Source: Altererythrobacter sp. ZODW24 (lineage in GTDB: Bacteria > Pseudomonadota > Alphaproteobacteria > Sphingomonadales > Sphingomonadaceae). From it: a stretch of 64,000 nt of DNA. The notes beneath the pieces were generated by a model. That model was not told the origin of the DNA. It did not search any database and was given only the letters and a program-made list of their open reading frames with translations. Below, piece by piece: positions 1 to 8,534 of the stretch. Numbering within the stretch: the first letter of the stretch is position 1; every line of letters starts with the position of its first letter. The translations under genes and the position numbers were made by a program. The stretch is taken from NCBI RefSeq assembly GCF_003344885.1, contig NZ_CP031155.1:2311327-2375326 (forward strand). Direction: 5' to 3'.

Positions 1-3000
1 CCACCGTTATGTCGAGCATATCCGTCGCATTCGAGCCATCCGTATCGGTGACCACCACAGTAAAGCTGTCGGTCAGCGAAAAGTCGTCAGCGCCCGTGTG
101 CGTCAGTGTATTGTCGGTCAGCTCGTAGCTGTAAGTGACGGTCGCAGCGGTGACATCGCCCGACGCGTCGGTCGTCGTCGGCGTGACGCCAGTAATCGTG
201 AGCGTGCCGTAGGCCGTGCTGAACGTCTGGCCCGCGAGGAATGCGCCGCCAGTGTAAATCGCTGTGCCATCAACCGTCACGGTCGACAGCCCATCAGGCG
301 ACGTCAGGTCGAAACTACCGGTTTGCGTCAGGGCGGCATTGTCAGGCGAAGAACCGTCAATCAGGTCATCTTCGTCAAGGAATTCTTCAGCGCCCTCGCC
401 ATCGAGGCCGTTGATGGTCACGCCATCATCAGCGCCATTGATGGTGATGGTGAGCGTCGTTGTACTCTCGTCGGTATCACCGTCACGAATGGTGTAGGTG
501 AAAATCTCGGTCAGCGTGTCGTTGCTGTCGAGGCCTTGAACGAGCGGACTCTGATTGTTGAGCTCGTAGCTATACTCACCGTCGCTACCCAGAATGAGCG
601 TGCCGTAAGCACCGTTCAAGCCGGTGCCGACCGTGCCGGAAGTTGCGCCAAAGGCCACGGCCACGACTGTCGCGCCATCCGCACCCTCTGTATCTGCAAC
701 GCCGTCAGTTGCGTTTGCATCGGTTACGTTTGCTGCTGTGATGACATTGCCGTCAGCAATCAGCGGGCCGTCTTCAGTCACGCTATCAACGTCAGGACGC
801 GCGGTTGGCACGTCGTCGACAATATCAATGGTGAGCGTGCCCGGTGCCGCATCGCCGTCTTGGTCTGTGACCACGACTGCGAAACTATCCGATGTATCAT
901 CGCCCGAAGTGTTGGTCGTGAGCTCGTAGCTATAGCCAATCACGCCATCAGCAATGCTGGTGATGGTCATGGTGCCATAGGTGCCGGCGAAGGTCTGACC
1001 GACCGCCGTGACAGCTGTGCCGCCAATCGTGACCGCTGCGGGGCCATCGGCCGCCGTGTAAGCAATCGTTCCGGCGGTGAATTCGCCATCGGTTGCCGCG
1101 GCTGAACCTGCCGGCAGGCCTTCTTCAAGAACTTGAGTTCCCGCTTCACCCGAAACTGGCAGGTCGAGAGTGACAGGACTGTCGGCAATCGAAATGACCA
1201 GATCGGCAGTCGCGATGTCACCGTCGCCATCGGTCACTGTGTAGGTAAATGTATCGCTTACGCCGCCCGGTGTGCCCGGATCGCGCGTATAGCTATAATT
1301 GCCGTCAGCATCGATGGTGAGTGTGCCATAAGTGCCCTGCACCACAGCATCCGCGCCGCCGCTACCGCCCGAACCGGTGTAGGCCGTGACATCAAAATCA
1401 TCCGCGCCTGATGTGTCGTTCGTGGTGACATTTCCGGTAACCGGCCCATACTCGCCAGCCGCGATTGAACCGGCATCGTCTTCGGCGGACGGAGTATCGT
1501 CAGCGATCGCAATGACCAAGGTCGTGCCGGCGCTATCGCCGTCACTATCGGTCACGGTCAGTGTAAAACTGTCACTGTCAGGATCGCTCAGCGTGTTGTC
1601 GTCAAGCGTATAGCTGTAGCTATAAACACCTGCATCCAGCGTAACCGTCAGCGTGCCTTTAGCGGTTGTAACAGTGCCGCCATTCGTCACATCAACGCCG
1701 TTCACAACCAGCGAGCCAACGGTATCATTGCCGGTCGTGATCGGAATCGTACCGGCAGCAATTTCGCTGTCGCTTGCGGCATCCGAACCTTCAGGCTCGC
1801 CGCCGCGCGCAGGCAGGCCAGCTTCGTCGACTGTGTTATCACCTTCGAGATCAATCGTAGGCTCGGAATCTTCTGCCAATGTCAGTGTGACTGTCGCCGT
1901 CGAGATATCGCCGTCACCGTCGGTGATCGTATAATCGAACGTTACTTCGCCTTCTTCGCCGGGAGCTGGCGTGTAGGTGAATGTGCCGTCGCCGTTGTAA
2001 GCGAGAGCTCCGCCTCCGCTCAGCGTACCGCCAACTAGGGAAATCTGGTCTGGCTGGACACCGTCAGCGCCGGGCGTGTCATTAGCAAAAACGTCGACCG
2101 TAACGGGCGCATTTTCAGCCGTCTGCGTGCCGGTATCATCGACCGCGTCGGGAACATCGTCAGCAATGGCGATAACCAGCGTGGTGCTGGCGCTGTCGCC
2201 GTCACTGTCGGTTACCGTCAATTCGAAACTGTCACTGTCGGGATCAACGAGCGTGTTGTCATCAAGCGTATAGCTGTAACTATAGACGCCGGCATCGAGC
2301 GTGATTGTCAGAGTGCCGGCAGCCGTTGTGACGGTGCCGCCGCTGGTTACATCGACGCCGTTAATGACAAGCGAACCAACCGTGTCATTGCCGGTCGAAA
2401 TCGGAATAGTACCCGATGCGATTTCGCTATCGCTGGCGGCATCCGATCCCTCAGACTCGTCGCCGCGCGCAGGCAGACCAGCTTCGTCGACGGTGTTGTC
2501 ACCTTCGAGATCAATCGTCGGTTCGGAATCTTCGCCAAGCGTGACTGTAACGGTCGCGGTTGAAACGTCGCCGTCACCATCCGTAATGGTGTAGTCGAAG
2601 GTGACTTCGCCTTCTTCGCCGGGAGCCGGTGTGTAGGTGAATGTGCCGTCACCATTATATTCGACCGTTCCGTCGCCCGAAAGCGTACCATCAACCAAAG
2701 CGATCTGTTCGGGCTGCACACTATCGGCGCCTGGAATGTCGTTTTCAAAGACATTGACCGTTACCGGCGCGTCTTCTTCCAACTGTCCGGCATCGTCGTC
2801 GATTGCCTCGGGGATATCGTCGAGAATGGTGATCGTCAGATCGGCGGTGTCGCTGTCACCATCCACATCAGTGACGGTGACCTCGAACGTTACCGTCGTG
2901 TCATCGCCCGACGTATTGTCGGTCAGTTCGAAAGTGTAACCAAGCGTGCCGCCAATTGGATCATAGGAGTCAATTGTCAGCGTGCCTTCTGGCGTCGTGA

Positions 3001-4441
3001 TGACTTGCCCAGGACCGGTTACAACAACCCCGCCGATTTCAACCGTGTCGACCCCGTCAGGAGCATCAAATGTGATCGTACCGCTGGTCGTTTCAACCGG
3101 CGTAGGCTCTGCCGTACCGGGAGCCTCGTCACCGCGCTCCGGCAGGCCAGCTTCATCAACAAGGGTTCCCGCCCCGGTTTCGGGCACTGAGATAATCTCG
3201 ACCGGCGCATCGCCGATTTCGATGGTCAGCGTGGATGTCGATGTGCTGCCGTCTCCGTCCGTGACTGTATAGTCGAATGCGTCGGTCACACCGCCTGGCG
3301 TTCCCGCATCCCTAACGTAGGAGTAGCTGCCATCTGACCCGATAGTGAGCGTGCCGTACTCGCCGGCGATCACAGCCGAACCCTCTGTCACCGAAACGGG
3401 TGTACCCGCGCCAGAAACGACCGAAGTTACCGTGCCGTCATCCGCGCCGACATCATCAGCACCCGCCGCGCCGCTTGTCGTGTCCGCGCCAGTGATGACG
3501 TTGCCGGTTTCAGGACCGTAAGTGCCAGCGGCAACAAAGTCCGTGTCGTCGAGCGTAATGGGTGCATCATCTACAACATTGATGACCAGCGATGCTGTCG
3601 CTTCATCGCCATCCGTATCGCGCACGGTGACGGAGAAGAAACCATCCTCTGTGGCGCCCAGCAAGTTGTCGCCTAGCGTATAGCTGAAGCCAATATTGCC
3701 CTCGGCAATGCTGGTTATGGTCAACACACCATCTGGCGACGTAAAGGTTTGGCCAACCGCAGTAATTTCCACACCGTTGATGAGCACCGCACCGGTACCG
3801 TCAGGAGCGTTATATTGAATCGATCCAGCCGTTGTTTCGAGATCAGTCGTTTCCTGCGTACCTGCAGGTTCGCCTTCACGCGCAGGCAGGCCCGACTCGT
3901 CCACCTCGGCTGTGGCGTTAATGGCGCCAGCCGGATTGTCGGGCGTAACCACTACAACAGTCGGATCTTCGTCTTCGGGAAGGCCGGGAATGATTTCTTC
4001 TTCTTCCGGCTGAGGGAAGGCAAGCTCCGTATAAGGGAGTAGATCACCCAAACCGAAGGCGTCCTGAATCGGCCCGACATCCGTCTCGAAATTCCCGCCA
4101 GAGCTTTGTGCGGGGCCAGCAGCAGGCTCCGGCTCATTGCCGACAATCAATGCAGCAAGGTTAAGTGGCGGAACTGCGATGCCGTCTACCACGATCAAGG
4201 GAACGCTGATCGCCCCATCTTCGATGACATAGACTTCGCCGTTGGAACCGACGACAATCAAATTCCGGCCTTCGGCGCGGACGCTGTCGATCGTTACGCC
4301 GGCAGGAAGTTCAACCGTGTTCGCGGCTCCAGGATCGAGCGCTATCCGCCCGGCCGATTGGGTTCCGCTATCGGCTGCCGAGGCGGCTTCATCAAAGCCA
4401 CCATCTTGCGCGCCTAATGGCTGCTGATCACTGAATTCCAT
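1..4441 (-). CDS. Giant VCBS/cadherin-like repeat adhesin with LapA-type N-terminus (partial; C-terminus beyond left edge)
   Basis: One minus-strand frame stays open from an ATG at 4441 to the left edge (1480 codons, no stop). After about 165 residues of acidic, proline-rich N-terminus come roughly 110-residue beta-sandwich-like repeats full of DGDGD, TVTDxDGD and DEAGLPARG motifs, the pattern of VCBS/RTX-adhesin extenders. Such proteins are usually exported by a type I secretion system using a C-terminal signal, which lies outside the window. Residues 36-101 (short beta-strand pattern, ending LNLAALIVGNE) followed by P106-A107-A108-G109 resemble the LapA retention module and its LapG cleavage site. 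No signal peptide is visible, as expected for type I export. Two consecutive 660-bp units are nearly identical. Function in surface attachment or biofilm is inferred from family. Confidence 0.85.
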   Translation of the reverse strand, partial: MEFSDQQPLGAQDGGFDEAASAADSGTQSAGRIALDPGAANTVELPAGVTIDSVRAEGRNLIVVGSNGEVYVIEDGAISVPLIVVDGIAVPPLNLAALIVGNEPEPAAGPAQSSGGNFETDVGPIQDAFGLGDLLPYTELAFPQPEEEEIIPGLPEDEDPTVVVVTPDNPAGAINATAEVDESGLPAREGEPAGTQETTDLETTAGSIQYNAPDGTGAVLINGVEITAVGQTFTSPDGVLTITSIAEGNIGFSYTLGDNLLGATEDGFFSVTVRDTDGDEATASLVINVVDDAPITLDDTDFVAAGTYGPETGNVITGADTTSGAAGADDVGADDGTVTSVVSGAGTPVSVTEGSAVIAGEYGTLTIGSDGSYSYVRDAGTPGGVTDAFDYTVTDGDGSTSTSTLTIEIGDAPVEIISVPETGAGTLVDEAGLPERGDEAPGTAEPTPVETTSGTITFDAPDGVDTVEIGGVVVTGPGQVITTPEGTLTIDSYDPIGGTLGYTFELTDNTSGDDTTVTFEVTVTDVDGDSDTADLTITILDDIPEAIDDDAGQLEEDAPVTVNVFENDIPGADSVQPEQIALVDGTLSGDGTVEYNGDGTFTYTPAPGEEGEVTFDYTITDGDGDVSTATVTVTLGEDSEPTIDLEGDNTVDEAGLPARGDESEGSDAASDSEIASGTIPISTGNDTVGSLVINGVDVTSGGTVTTAAGTLTITLDAGVYSYSYTLDDNTLVDPDSDSFELTVTDSDGDSASTTLVIAIADDVPDAVDDTGTQTAENAPVTVDVFANDTPGADGVQPDQISLVGGTLSGGGALAYNGDGTFTYTPAPGEEGEVTFDYTITDGDGDISTATVTLTLAEDSEPTIDLEGDNTVDEAGLPARGGEPEGSDAASDSEIAAGTIPITTGNDTVGSLVVNGVDVTNGGTVTTAKGTLTVTLDAGVYSYSYTLDDNTLSDPDSDSFTLTVTDSDGDSAGTTLVIAIADDTPSAEDDAGSIAAGEYGPVTGNVTTNDTSGADDFDVTAYTGSGGSGGADAVVQGTYGTLTIDADGNYSYTRDPGTPGGVSDTFTYTVTDGDGDIATADLVISIADSPVTLDLPVSGEAGTQVLEEGLPAGSAAATDGEFTAGTIAYTAADGPAAVTIGGTAVTAVGQTFAGTYGTMTITSIADGVIGYSYELTTNTSGDDTSDSFAVVVTDQDGDAAPGTLTIDIVDDVPTARPDVDSVTEDGPLIADGNVITAANVTDANATDGVADTEGADGATVVAVAFGATSGTVGTGLNGAYGTLILGSDGEYSYELNNQSPLVQGLDSNDTLTEIFTYTIRDGDTDESTTTLTITINGADDGVTINGLDGEGAEEFLDEDDLIDGSSPDNAALTQTGSFDLTSPDGLSTVTVDGTAIYTGGAFLAGQTFSTAYGTLTITGVTPTTTDASGDVTAATVTYSYELTDNTLTHTGADDFSLTDSFTVVVTDTDGSNATDMLDITV
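1500..2820 (-). repeat. Two tandem 660-bp (220-residue) repeat units inside the adhesin gene
   Basis: About 1500-2160 and 2160-2820 are strongly similar at an offset of exactly 660 bp. For example, the DNA encoding VDEAGLPARG lies near 1801 and near 2461, and the DSDGDSA segment near 1540 and 2200. The unit keeps the reading frame, so it is a recent duplication of two adjacent extender domains. Such repeats recombine easily and commonly vary in number between strains. Confidence 0.85.
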
Positions 4442-5365
4442 GCCCCGTATCCCCAATTCGCCTCGCTAAAAAAGCGAAAGCTTGTAGATCGCAGAACAGT
4501 GTAAGTTGGACGGTAGAATGATTGTCAAACCGGAAGCCAGCTATCAGCTCTGCGAGCCCATTATATTTGGGAGTATTTGAAAAATCGCACAAAAAACTGC
4601 GAATCACTCCCGATCAAGTTGAAGAAGACCACCGATCTCGAAAAGTTTCAAGTTCGTTAACTGCGTCACTTATCTAAATTACAATGATTCTTTAAACGGT
4701 AACTATCGCCTGATTTCCTGGAGTGACGTATTGTCAAATGGATTCCCATAACTGGCATCTAATACTGCCGCAGAAACCGCCCCCTACATCACATAGGGCC
4801 CCGGCCAGCGATGCGCTGAAGCATTACTCCAAATAACAAACCCACATTCAATTCAGTTGATGAAACTCATATTCAATCATCGCCATCAACACTGTGTTGT
4901 GAATAATGCTAGCTCGCATACAAAATCATATATGCACCACATACCCCAATTGCGGTATGTCCAAATAAACTCATTAACTATCTTATATTTACAGATCATG
5001 CGACTCGACTGCTGCGATCATGGGTTATTGATGATTCGCGGCCCTTCTGATCAAATTCAAAGGTATCTTTTGACCGGCGTTAATCGACATTATTAACACA
5101 ATTGAAGTTTACGTTATTGATTTTTATGGTAAAAAAATCGTTACTTTTTCTATTTGACCATTAAGCTGAAAACGCAAAGAATTAGATAGTTCTGAGAGCA
5201 ACAGGCGTTTCGGTCCGGTGTAACACTGGAATAAATCGATAGGGGCGCGCCGGTTTCGAGACTTAATCTCTCGGTGCATAGGTAAACGGAAATAGATGCC
5301 GGCACCTATTTGTTAATGGGGTCAGATAGCCGTTGGTTGTCTGGTTAGAATTTGGGGTAATACAC
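4442..5365. other. AT-rich intergenic region between divergent adhesin and pilin genes; no gene seen
   Basis: About 920 bp clearly richer in A and T than the flanking genes. It must hold the promoters of the leftward adhesin and the rightward pilin operon. An inverted repeat GTTAAT-N7-ATTAAC lies at 5079-5097, a possible operator. A 79-codon frame at 4857-5096 has no ribosome site and an odd composition rich in His, Ile and Asn; I do not believe it is a gene. I could not assign promoters with confidence. Confidence 0.5.
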
Positions 5366-5560
5366 ATGAAGACTTTTCTGAAAACTTTCGCACGTGACGA
5401 ATCCGGCGCATCGGCTGCTGAATATGCACTGATCCTCGCCATCGTTGGCGCAGCGATTGCAACGGCCGCTGGTCTGCTTGGCGGCGAAATCCGCGACGCG
5501 ATCGTCGGTGCTGAGAAGCAAGTTTCGGATTCGCAAACTGGCCTTCCAGCTGCTGACTAA
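5366..5560 (+). CDS. flp: Flp/PilA-type pilin, copy 1
   Basis: A 64-residue Flp pilin, the major subunit of Tad pili. Short basic leader (MKTFLKTFARDESG), then the class IVb processing region GASAAEYALI with the conserved Glu-Tyr pair, then a hydrophobic helix (residues 22-44) and a small polar tail. The downstream peptidase should cleave within the Gly/Ala stretch before the AEYA helix. ATG 5366 was chosen over an upstream in-frame start because GGGG lies 9-12 bases before it and the second copy begins at the same residue. First gene of the Tad locus. Confidence 0.95.
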   Translation: MKTFLKTFARDESGASAAEYALILAIVGAAIATAAGLLGGEIRDAIVGAEKQVSDSQTGLPAAD

Positions 5561-5618
5561 TTGTCAGTTTACTTGGTTTGTCATTCGGCAATCTGAATCA
5601 ATTTTTGGAGTAATGAAC

Positions 5619-5813
5619 ATGAAGACTTTTCTGAAAACTTTCGCACGTGACGAATCCGGCGCTTCGGCTGCTGAATATGCACTGATCCTCGCCATCGTTG
5701 GCGCAGCGATTGCGACGGCTGCTGGCCTGCTTGGCGGCGAAATCCGCGATGCAATCGTCGGTGCTGAGAAGAATGTTGCTGACTCGCAGACTGGCCTTCC
5801 AGCTGCTGACTAA
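5619..5813 (+). CDS. flp: Flp/PilA-type pilin, copy 2
   Basis: Second 64-residue Flp pilin, identical to copy 1 except near residues 52-54 (KNVAD instead of KQVSD). The DNA repeats at an offset of 253 bp, so this is a recent tandem duplication. GGAG at 5607-5610 stands 8 bases before ATG 5619; the in-frame ATG at 5613 would be too close to it. Same leader, AEYA motif and hydrophobic helix as copy 1. A terminator-like hairpin follows and may keep pilin mRNA far above that of the assembly genes. Confidence 0.95.
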   Translation: MKTFLKTFARDESGASAAEYALILAIVGAAIATAAGLLGGEIRDAIVGAEKNVADSQTGLPAAD

Positions 5814-5829
5814 GCTTACGTGAGTACCC

Positions 5830-5865
5830 CCCCTCGGCGTTTCGGCGCCGAGGGGTTTCGTTCGT
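5830..5865 (+). terminator. Hairpin between pilins and cpaB, probable attenuating terminator
   Basis: Perfect 10-bp stem CCCCTCGGCG / CGCCGAGGGG (5830-5839 and 5846-5855) with loop TTTCGG, followed by a T-rich stretch (TTTCGTTCGTTTGTCTGTTTT). A partial intrinsic terminator here would give abundant pilin transcript and reduced readthrough into the assembly genes. Confidence 0.8.
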
Positions 5866-5897
5866 TTGTCTGTTTTAGCCTGGGGGGGCTTTGTATT

Positions 5898-6812
5898 ATG
5901 CGCGGAAGAAACCTGATAATTCTCGGTTTCGCCGTATTGCTGGGGCTAGTCGCGGTTTTTCTCGCGAACACTTACTTCAGCGGCGTCGAACAACGCGAAG
6001 AACGAGCAGCTGAAGAAAACCGGATGGCCCGGATTGTCGTTGCGAGCCAGGACATGGCTTTCGGAACACCGCTCACCCAAACAAATTTGCGGCTGGTCAA
6101 TTGGCCCGCCAACTCGGTGCCTCAGGGCTCCTTCACTGATCTAGCAGTGGCCGTTAAAGGCGGCCGCGTAGCGCTTCGCCCGATTACAATCGGCGAACCA
6201 GTCTTGGCCTCTAAGGTCAGCGGCGACGATGGACGGGCAACACTTGCCTCGCTCCTGCCCGAAGACCAGCGCGCAGTTTCAGTGCCTGTCAATAATGTCG
6301 CCGGCGTTGCCGGCTTTGTGCGTGCAGGGGACGTGGTCGACGTAATGCTGACCCGCCAGATTCCCGGCGAAGGCGCAACAGCTGCCGACAAGATGACCAA
6401 TGTGGTGCTCGAAAACGTTTTGGTTCTGGCAGTTGACCAGACCAAAGATGAGAACGACACAGCGGCAATCGTGGCCAAGGTCGCGACGCTGCAAACTGAC
6501 ATTTACGGTGCGCAAAAACTCACGTTGGCACAACAGATCGGGACGCTCAGCCTGACATTGCGGAATGTCGAGAACCAGACTGTTGGCGGAACGAACGTCG
6601 TTGTGGCCAAGGATCTTGGGGGTGCCGGTTATTATATCGGTCCAAAACGTGCAGCGACAGTCGCTGCACCCGCCGCAACCTATGCGCCGCGCCCAGCGTC
6701 CACTGTGCGTTCCGGCGCACCTACCTCCCCCCGATACCGTGGTCCGACAATGACCGTGGTTCGCGGTACCGAAGGCAAAGAAGTGCCGGTTTCACGCTCG
6801 AGGGGTTGGTAA
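5898..6812 (+). CDS. cpaB: Flp pilus assembly protein CpaB/RcpC
   Basis: 304 residues. One N-terminal membrane helix (about 5-26) anchors a periplasmic part with a SAF-like domain (about 44-110, around IVVASQDMAFGTPLT) followed by the RcpC/CpaB region (VPVNNVAGVAGFVRAGDVVDV), ending in a Pro/Arg-rich tail. CpaB proteins help assemble or gate the Tad secretin. ATG 5898 is preferred because a GGGGGG ribosome site lies at 5882-5888; the longer frame from 5820 would run through the terminator hairpin. Followed after 1 bp by cpaC. Confidence 0.93.
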   Translation: MRGRNLIILGFAVLLGLVAVFLANTYFSGVEQREERAAEENRMARIVVASQDMAFGTPLTQTNLRLVNWPANSVPQGSFTDLAVAVKGGRVALRPITIGEPVLASKVSGDDGRATLASLLPEDQRAVSVPVNNVAGVAGFVRAGDVVDVMLTRQIPGEGATAADKMTNVVLENVLVLAVDQTKDENDTAAIVAKVATLQTDIYGAQKLTLAQQIGTLSLTLRNVENQTVGGTNVVVAKDLGGAGYYIGPKRAATVAAPAATYAPRPASTVRSGAPTSPRYRGPTMTVVRGTEGKEVPVSRSRGW

Positions 6813-6813
6813 G

Positions 6814-8253
6814 ATGAAGCAGCTTTCAATCAGTATGATCGCCCAATTGGCAGCAGGTCTTGCAGCGCTGGCTTTCGCTTCGCCCGCACAGGCCCAATAT
6901 TCGAGCTCGAACGAGATTTACGCCCAAGGCGGATCCATCGAAGTTCCAATTAACAAAAGCCAGGTAGTTACGACCGATCAGACGATTACGCGGGCGATGA
7001 TCGGCAATGATGAAATCGCCGATATCTTCCCTGTTTCGGACCGGTCCATCTATGTGCTGGGCAAGAAACTCGGCACGACCAGCCTGACGCTCTACGGTTC
7101 GGGCAACCGGGTGATAGCTGTGATGGATATTGCTGTCGGTCCCGATGTGATTGCACTGCGCGAGCAGGTGAGCGCACTGATGCCGAACGAGAACATCGAC
7201 GCGCGCATTTCGAACCAGTCAATCGTGCTTAGCGGCATGGTCGGTAATCCTGGCAGCGCCGCACGCATTGTGCAGCTCGCCCGCGCCTATGCCGGTGACA
7301 ATGTCGTCAATTTGATGACGTTGGGCAGCAGCCAGCAGGTAATGCTGGAAGTGCGCTTTGCAGAAGTATCACGCAATATCGGCGAAGAATTGGGTGTCGG
7401 CAGTTTCTCAAATGATGGCCCGTTCAGCGCGGTGACCGGCGCCGGATCATCCTTGGTTCCCGATCCTGATACCGGCTTCGGTATTTTGGAGCGCAGCAGC
7501 GTAACCGGAAGCTTCGGCGTATTCCGCCGCTTGTTCACCGACGTGGCTGGGCTTAATATCGACGCAGCGCTTAACGCACTGGAAGAACGCGGCCTGTCCA
7601 AGACATTGGCCGAACCCACGCTAGTTTCGCTCTCGGGCGAACGTGCATCGTTCCTTGCGGGCGGTGAGTTCCCGATCCCTGTTGTCCAAAATGGCGGCGG
7701 CGGCGGCGGTGATGGCGGCGCATCTTCGATCAGCATCGAGTACAAGTCCTTCGGCGTCAGCCTCGGCTTCACGCCGACTGTGCTGGGCGATAATACGATC
7801 AATCTGATCGTGGAGCCTGAAGTCAGCGCGATTGATCCGACGGCTTCGATTACCTTGAACGGTATCCAGATCCCGGGCCTTCAAACACGCCGCGCCAGCA
7901 CGACAATCGAGCTGCGCGATGGTGAAAGCTTCGCGATTGCCGGTCTGCTACAGCAGGACTTCAAAACGACGGTGCAGCAACTTCCGCTGCTCGGCTCGAT
8001 CCCGATCATCGGCACGCTGTTCCGCTCAACGAAGTTCCAAAAGGGCGAAACCGAATTGCTGATCGTGGTCACGCCGCGACTGGTGAAGCCAATCCGGCCT
8101 GATCAAGTGAAGCTGCCGACGGACCGGGTGAAAGATCCCAATGCCGCCGACGTCATGCTGACCGGCCAAGCATACCGTCCGGTCGAACTTCCCGCCACGC
8201 CAACAGAGGCTGCGTCTGATGCAGCTGCCGAAGGAGCTGACTATGACTATTGA
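6814..8253 (+). CDS. cpaC: Tad pilus outer-membrane secretin CpaC/RcpA
   Basis: 479 residues, usual length for the family. Signal peptide about 1-27 (ends ASPAQA). An N-terminal pilus-specific domain (SQVVTTDQTITRAMIGND) and a BON-like region (about 105-170) precede the type II/III secretin domain (about 175-435), with the conserved VMLEVRFAEVSR, an LAEPTLVSLSGE segment and a Gly-rich stretch. The C-terminal LLIVVTPRLVKP strand is typical of secretins. It forms the pilus channel in the outer membrane. Confidence 0.95.
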   Translation: MKQLSISMIAQLAAGLAALAFASPAQAQYSSSNEIYAQGGSIEVPINKSQVVTTDQTITRAMIGNDEIADIFPVSDRSIYVLGKKLGTTSLTLYGSGNRVIAVMDIAVGPDVIALREQVSALMPNENIDARISNQSIVLSGMVGNPGSAARIVQLARAYAGDNVVNLMTLGSSQQVMLEVRFAEVSRNIGEELGVGSFSNDGPFSAVTGAGSSLVPDPDTGFGILERSSVTGSFGVFRRLFTDVAGLNIDAALNALEERGLSKTLAEPTLVSLSGERASFLAGGEFPIPVVQNGGGGGGDGGASSISIEYKSFGVSLGFTPTVLGDNTINLIVEPEVSAIDPTASITLNGIQIPGLQTRRASTTIELRDGESFAIAGLLQQDFKTTVQQLPLLGSIPIIGTLFRSTKFQKGETELLIVVTPRLVKPIRPDQVKLPTDRVKDPNAADVMLTGQAYRPVELPATPTEAASDAAAEGADYDY

Positions 8254-8521
8254 TAGGCTGAAAGCTACTTTCGCTGGGGTTCTGGTTGTGGGCCTGGCTG
8301 GTTGCCAGGCCGGTTCCGACATCGGCGCATTCAATGACCCCGGATTTGGTGAAGCCAACCGGCAGACAATGGCCGCGCAAGTGGTCAATCCCGACCCAGT
8401 CTATGATCGGGATATTCCGGCAACAAGCGCAGACCATGCTGCCGACGCGGTGGATCGTTACAATAATGATCAGGTGAAGCAGCCTGAGCGTACTGACACC
8501 CGCTCCACGGGTCCAGGCTGA
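8243..8521 (+). CDS. cpaD: Short CpaD-like pilus lipoprotein
   Basis: 92 residues. A lipoprotein signal ends in LAGC (Cys21); the remainder (about 70 residues) contains RQTMAAQVVNPDPVYDRD followed by a helical, polar tail. That part resembles the C-terminus of CpaD proteins, where a stretch like NLAAQVANPxDL precedes a helix. Usual CpaD proteins are about 200 residues, so the N-terminal region is missing here. AAGGAG at 8231-8236 supports ATG 8243, overlapping the cpaC stop by 11 bases. Position between cpaC and tadG fits CpaD. It could also be an unrelated small lipoprotein. Confidence 0.65.
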   Translation: MTIDRLKATFAGVLVVGLAGCQAGSDIGAFNDPGFGEANRQTMAAQVVNPDPVYDRDIPATSADHAADAVDRYNNDQVKQPERTDTRSTGPG

Positions 8522-8534
8522 GGGGAATTGCAAC

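Noticed and set aside
98-1105. Plus-strand open frame of 335 codons opposite the adhesin gene
   Set aside because: It is the antisense of highly repetitive coding DNA; composition is biased (Ala/Ser/Val/Arg) and it has no ribosome site. Other plus frames to 4430 are the same kind of shadow.
4857-5096. 79-codon frame in the AT-rich spacer
   Set aside because: No ribosome site, unusual His/Asn/Ile content, no recognisable features.
5079-5097. CtrA binding site (TTAA-N7-TTAA) upstream of the pilin genes
   Set aside because: The two TTAA halves are 9 bases apart rather than 7 and the flanks do not match, so I list only the inverted repeat.
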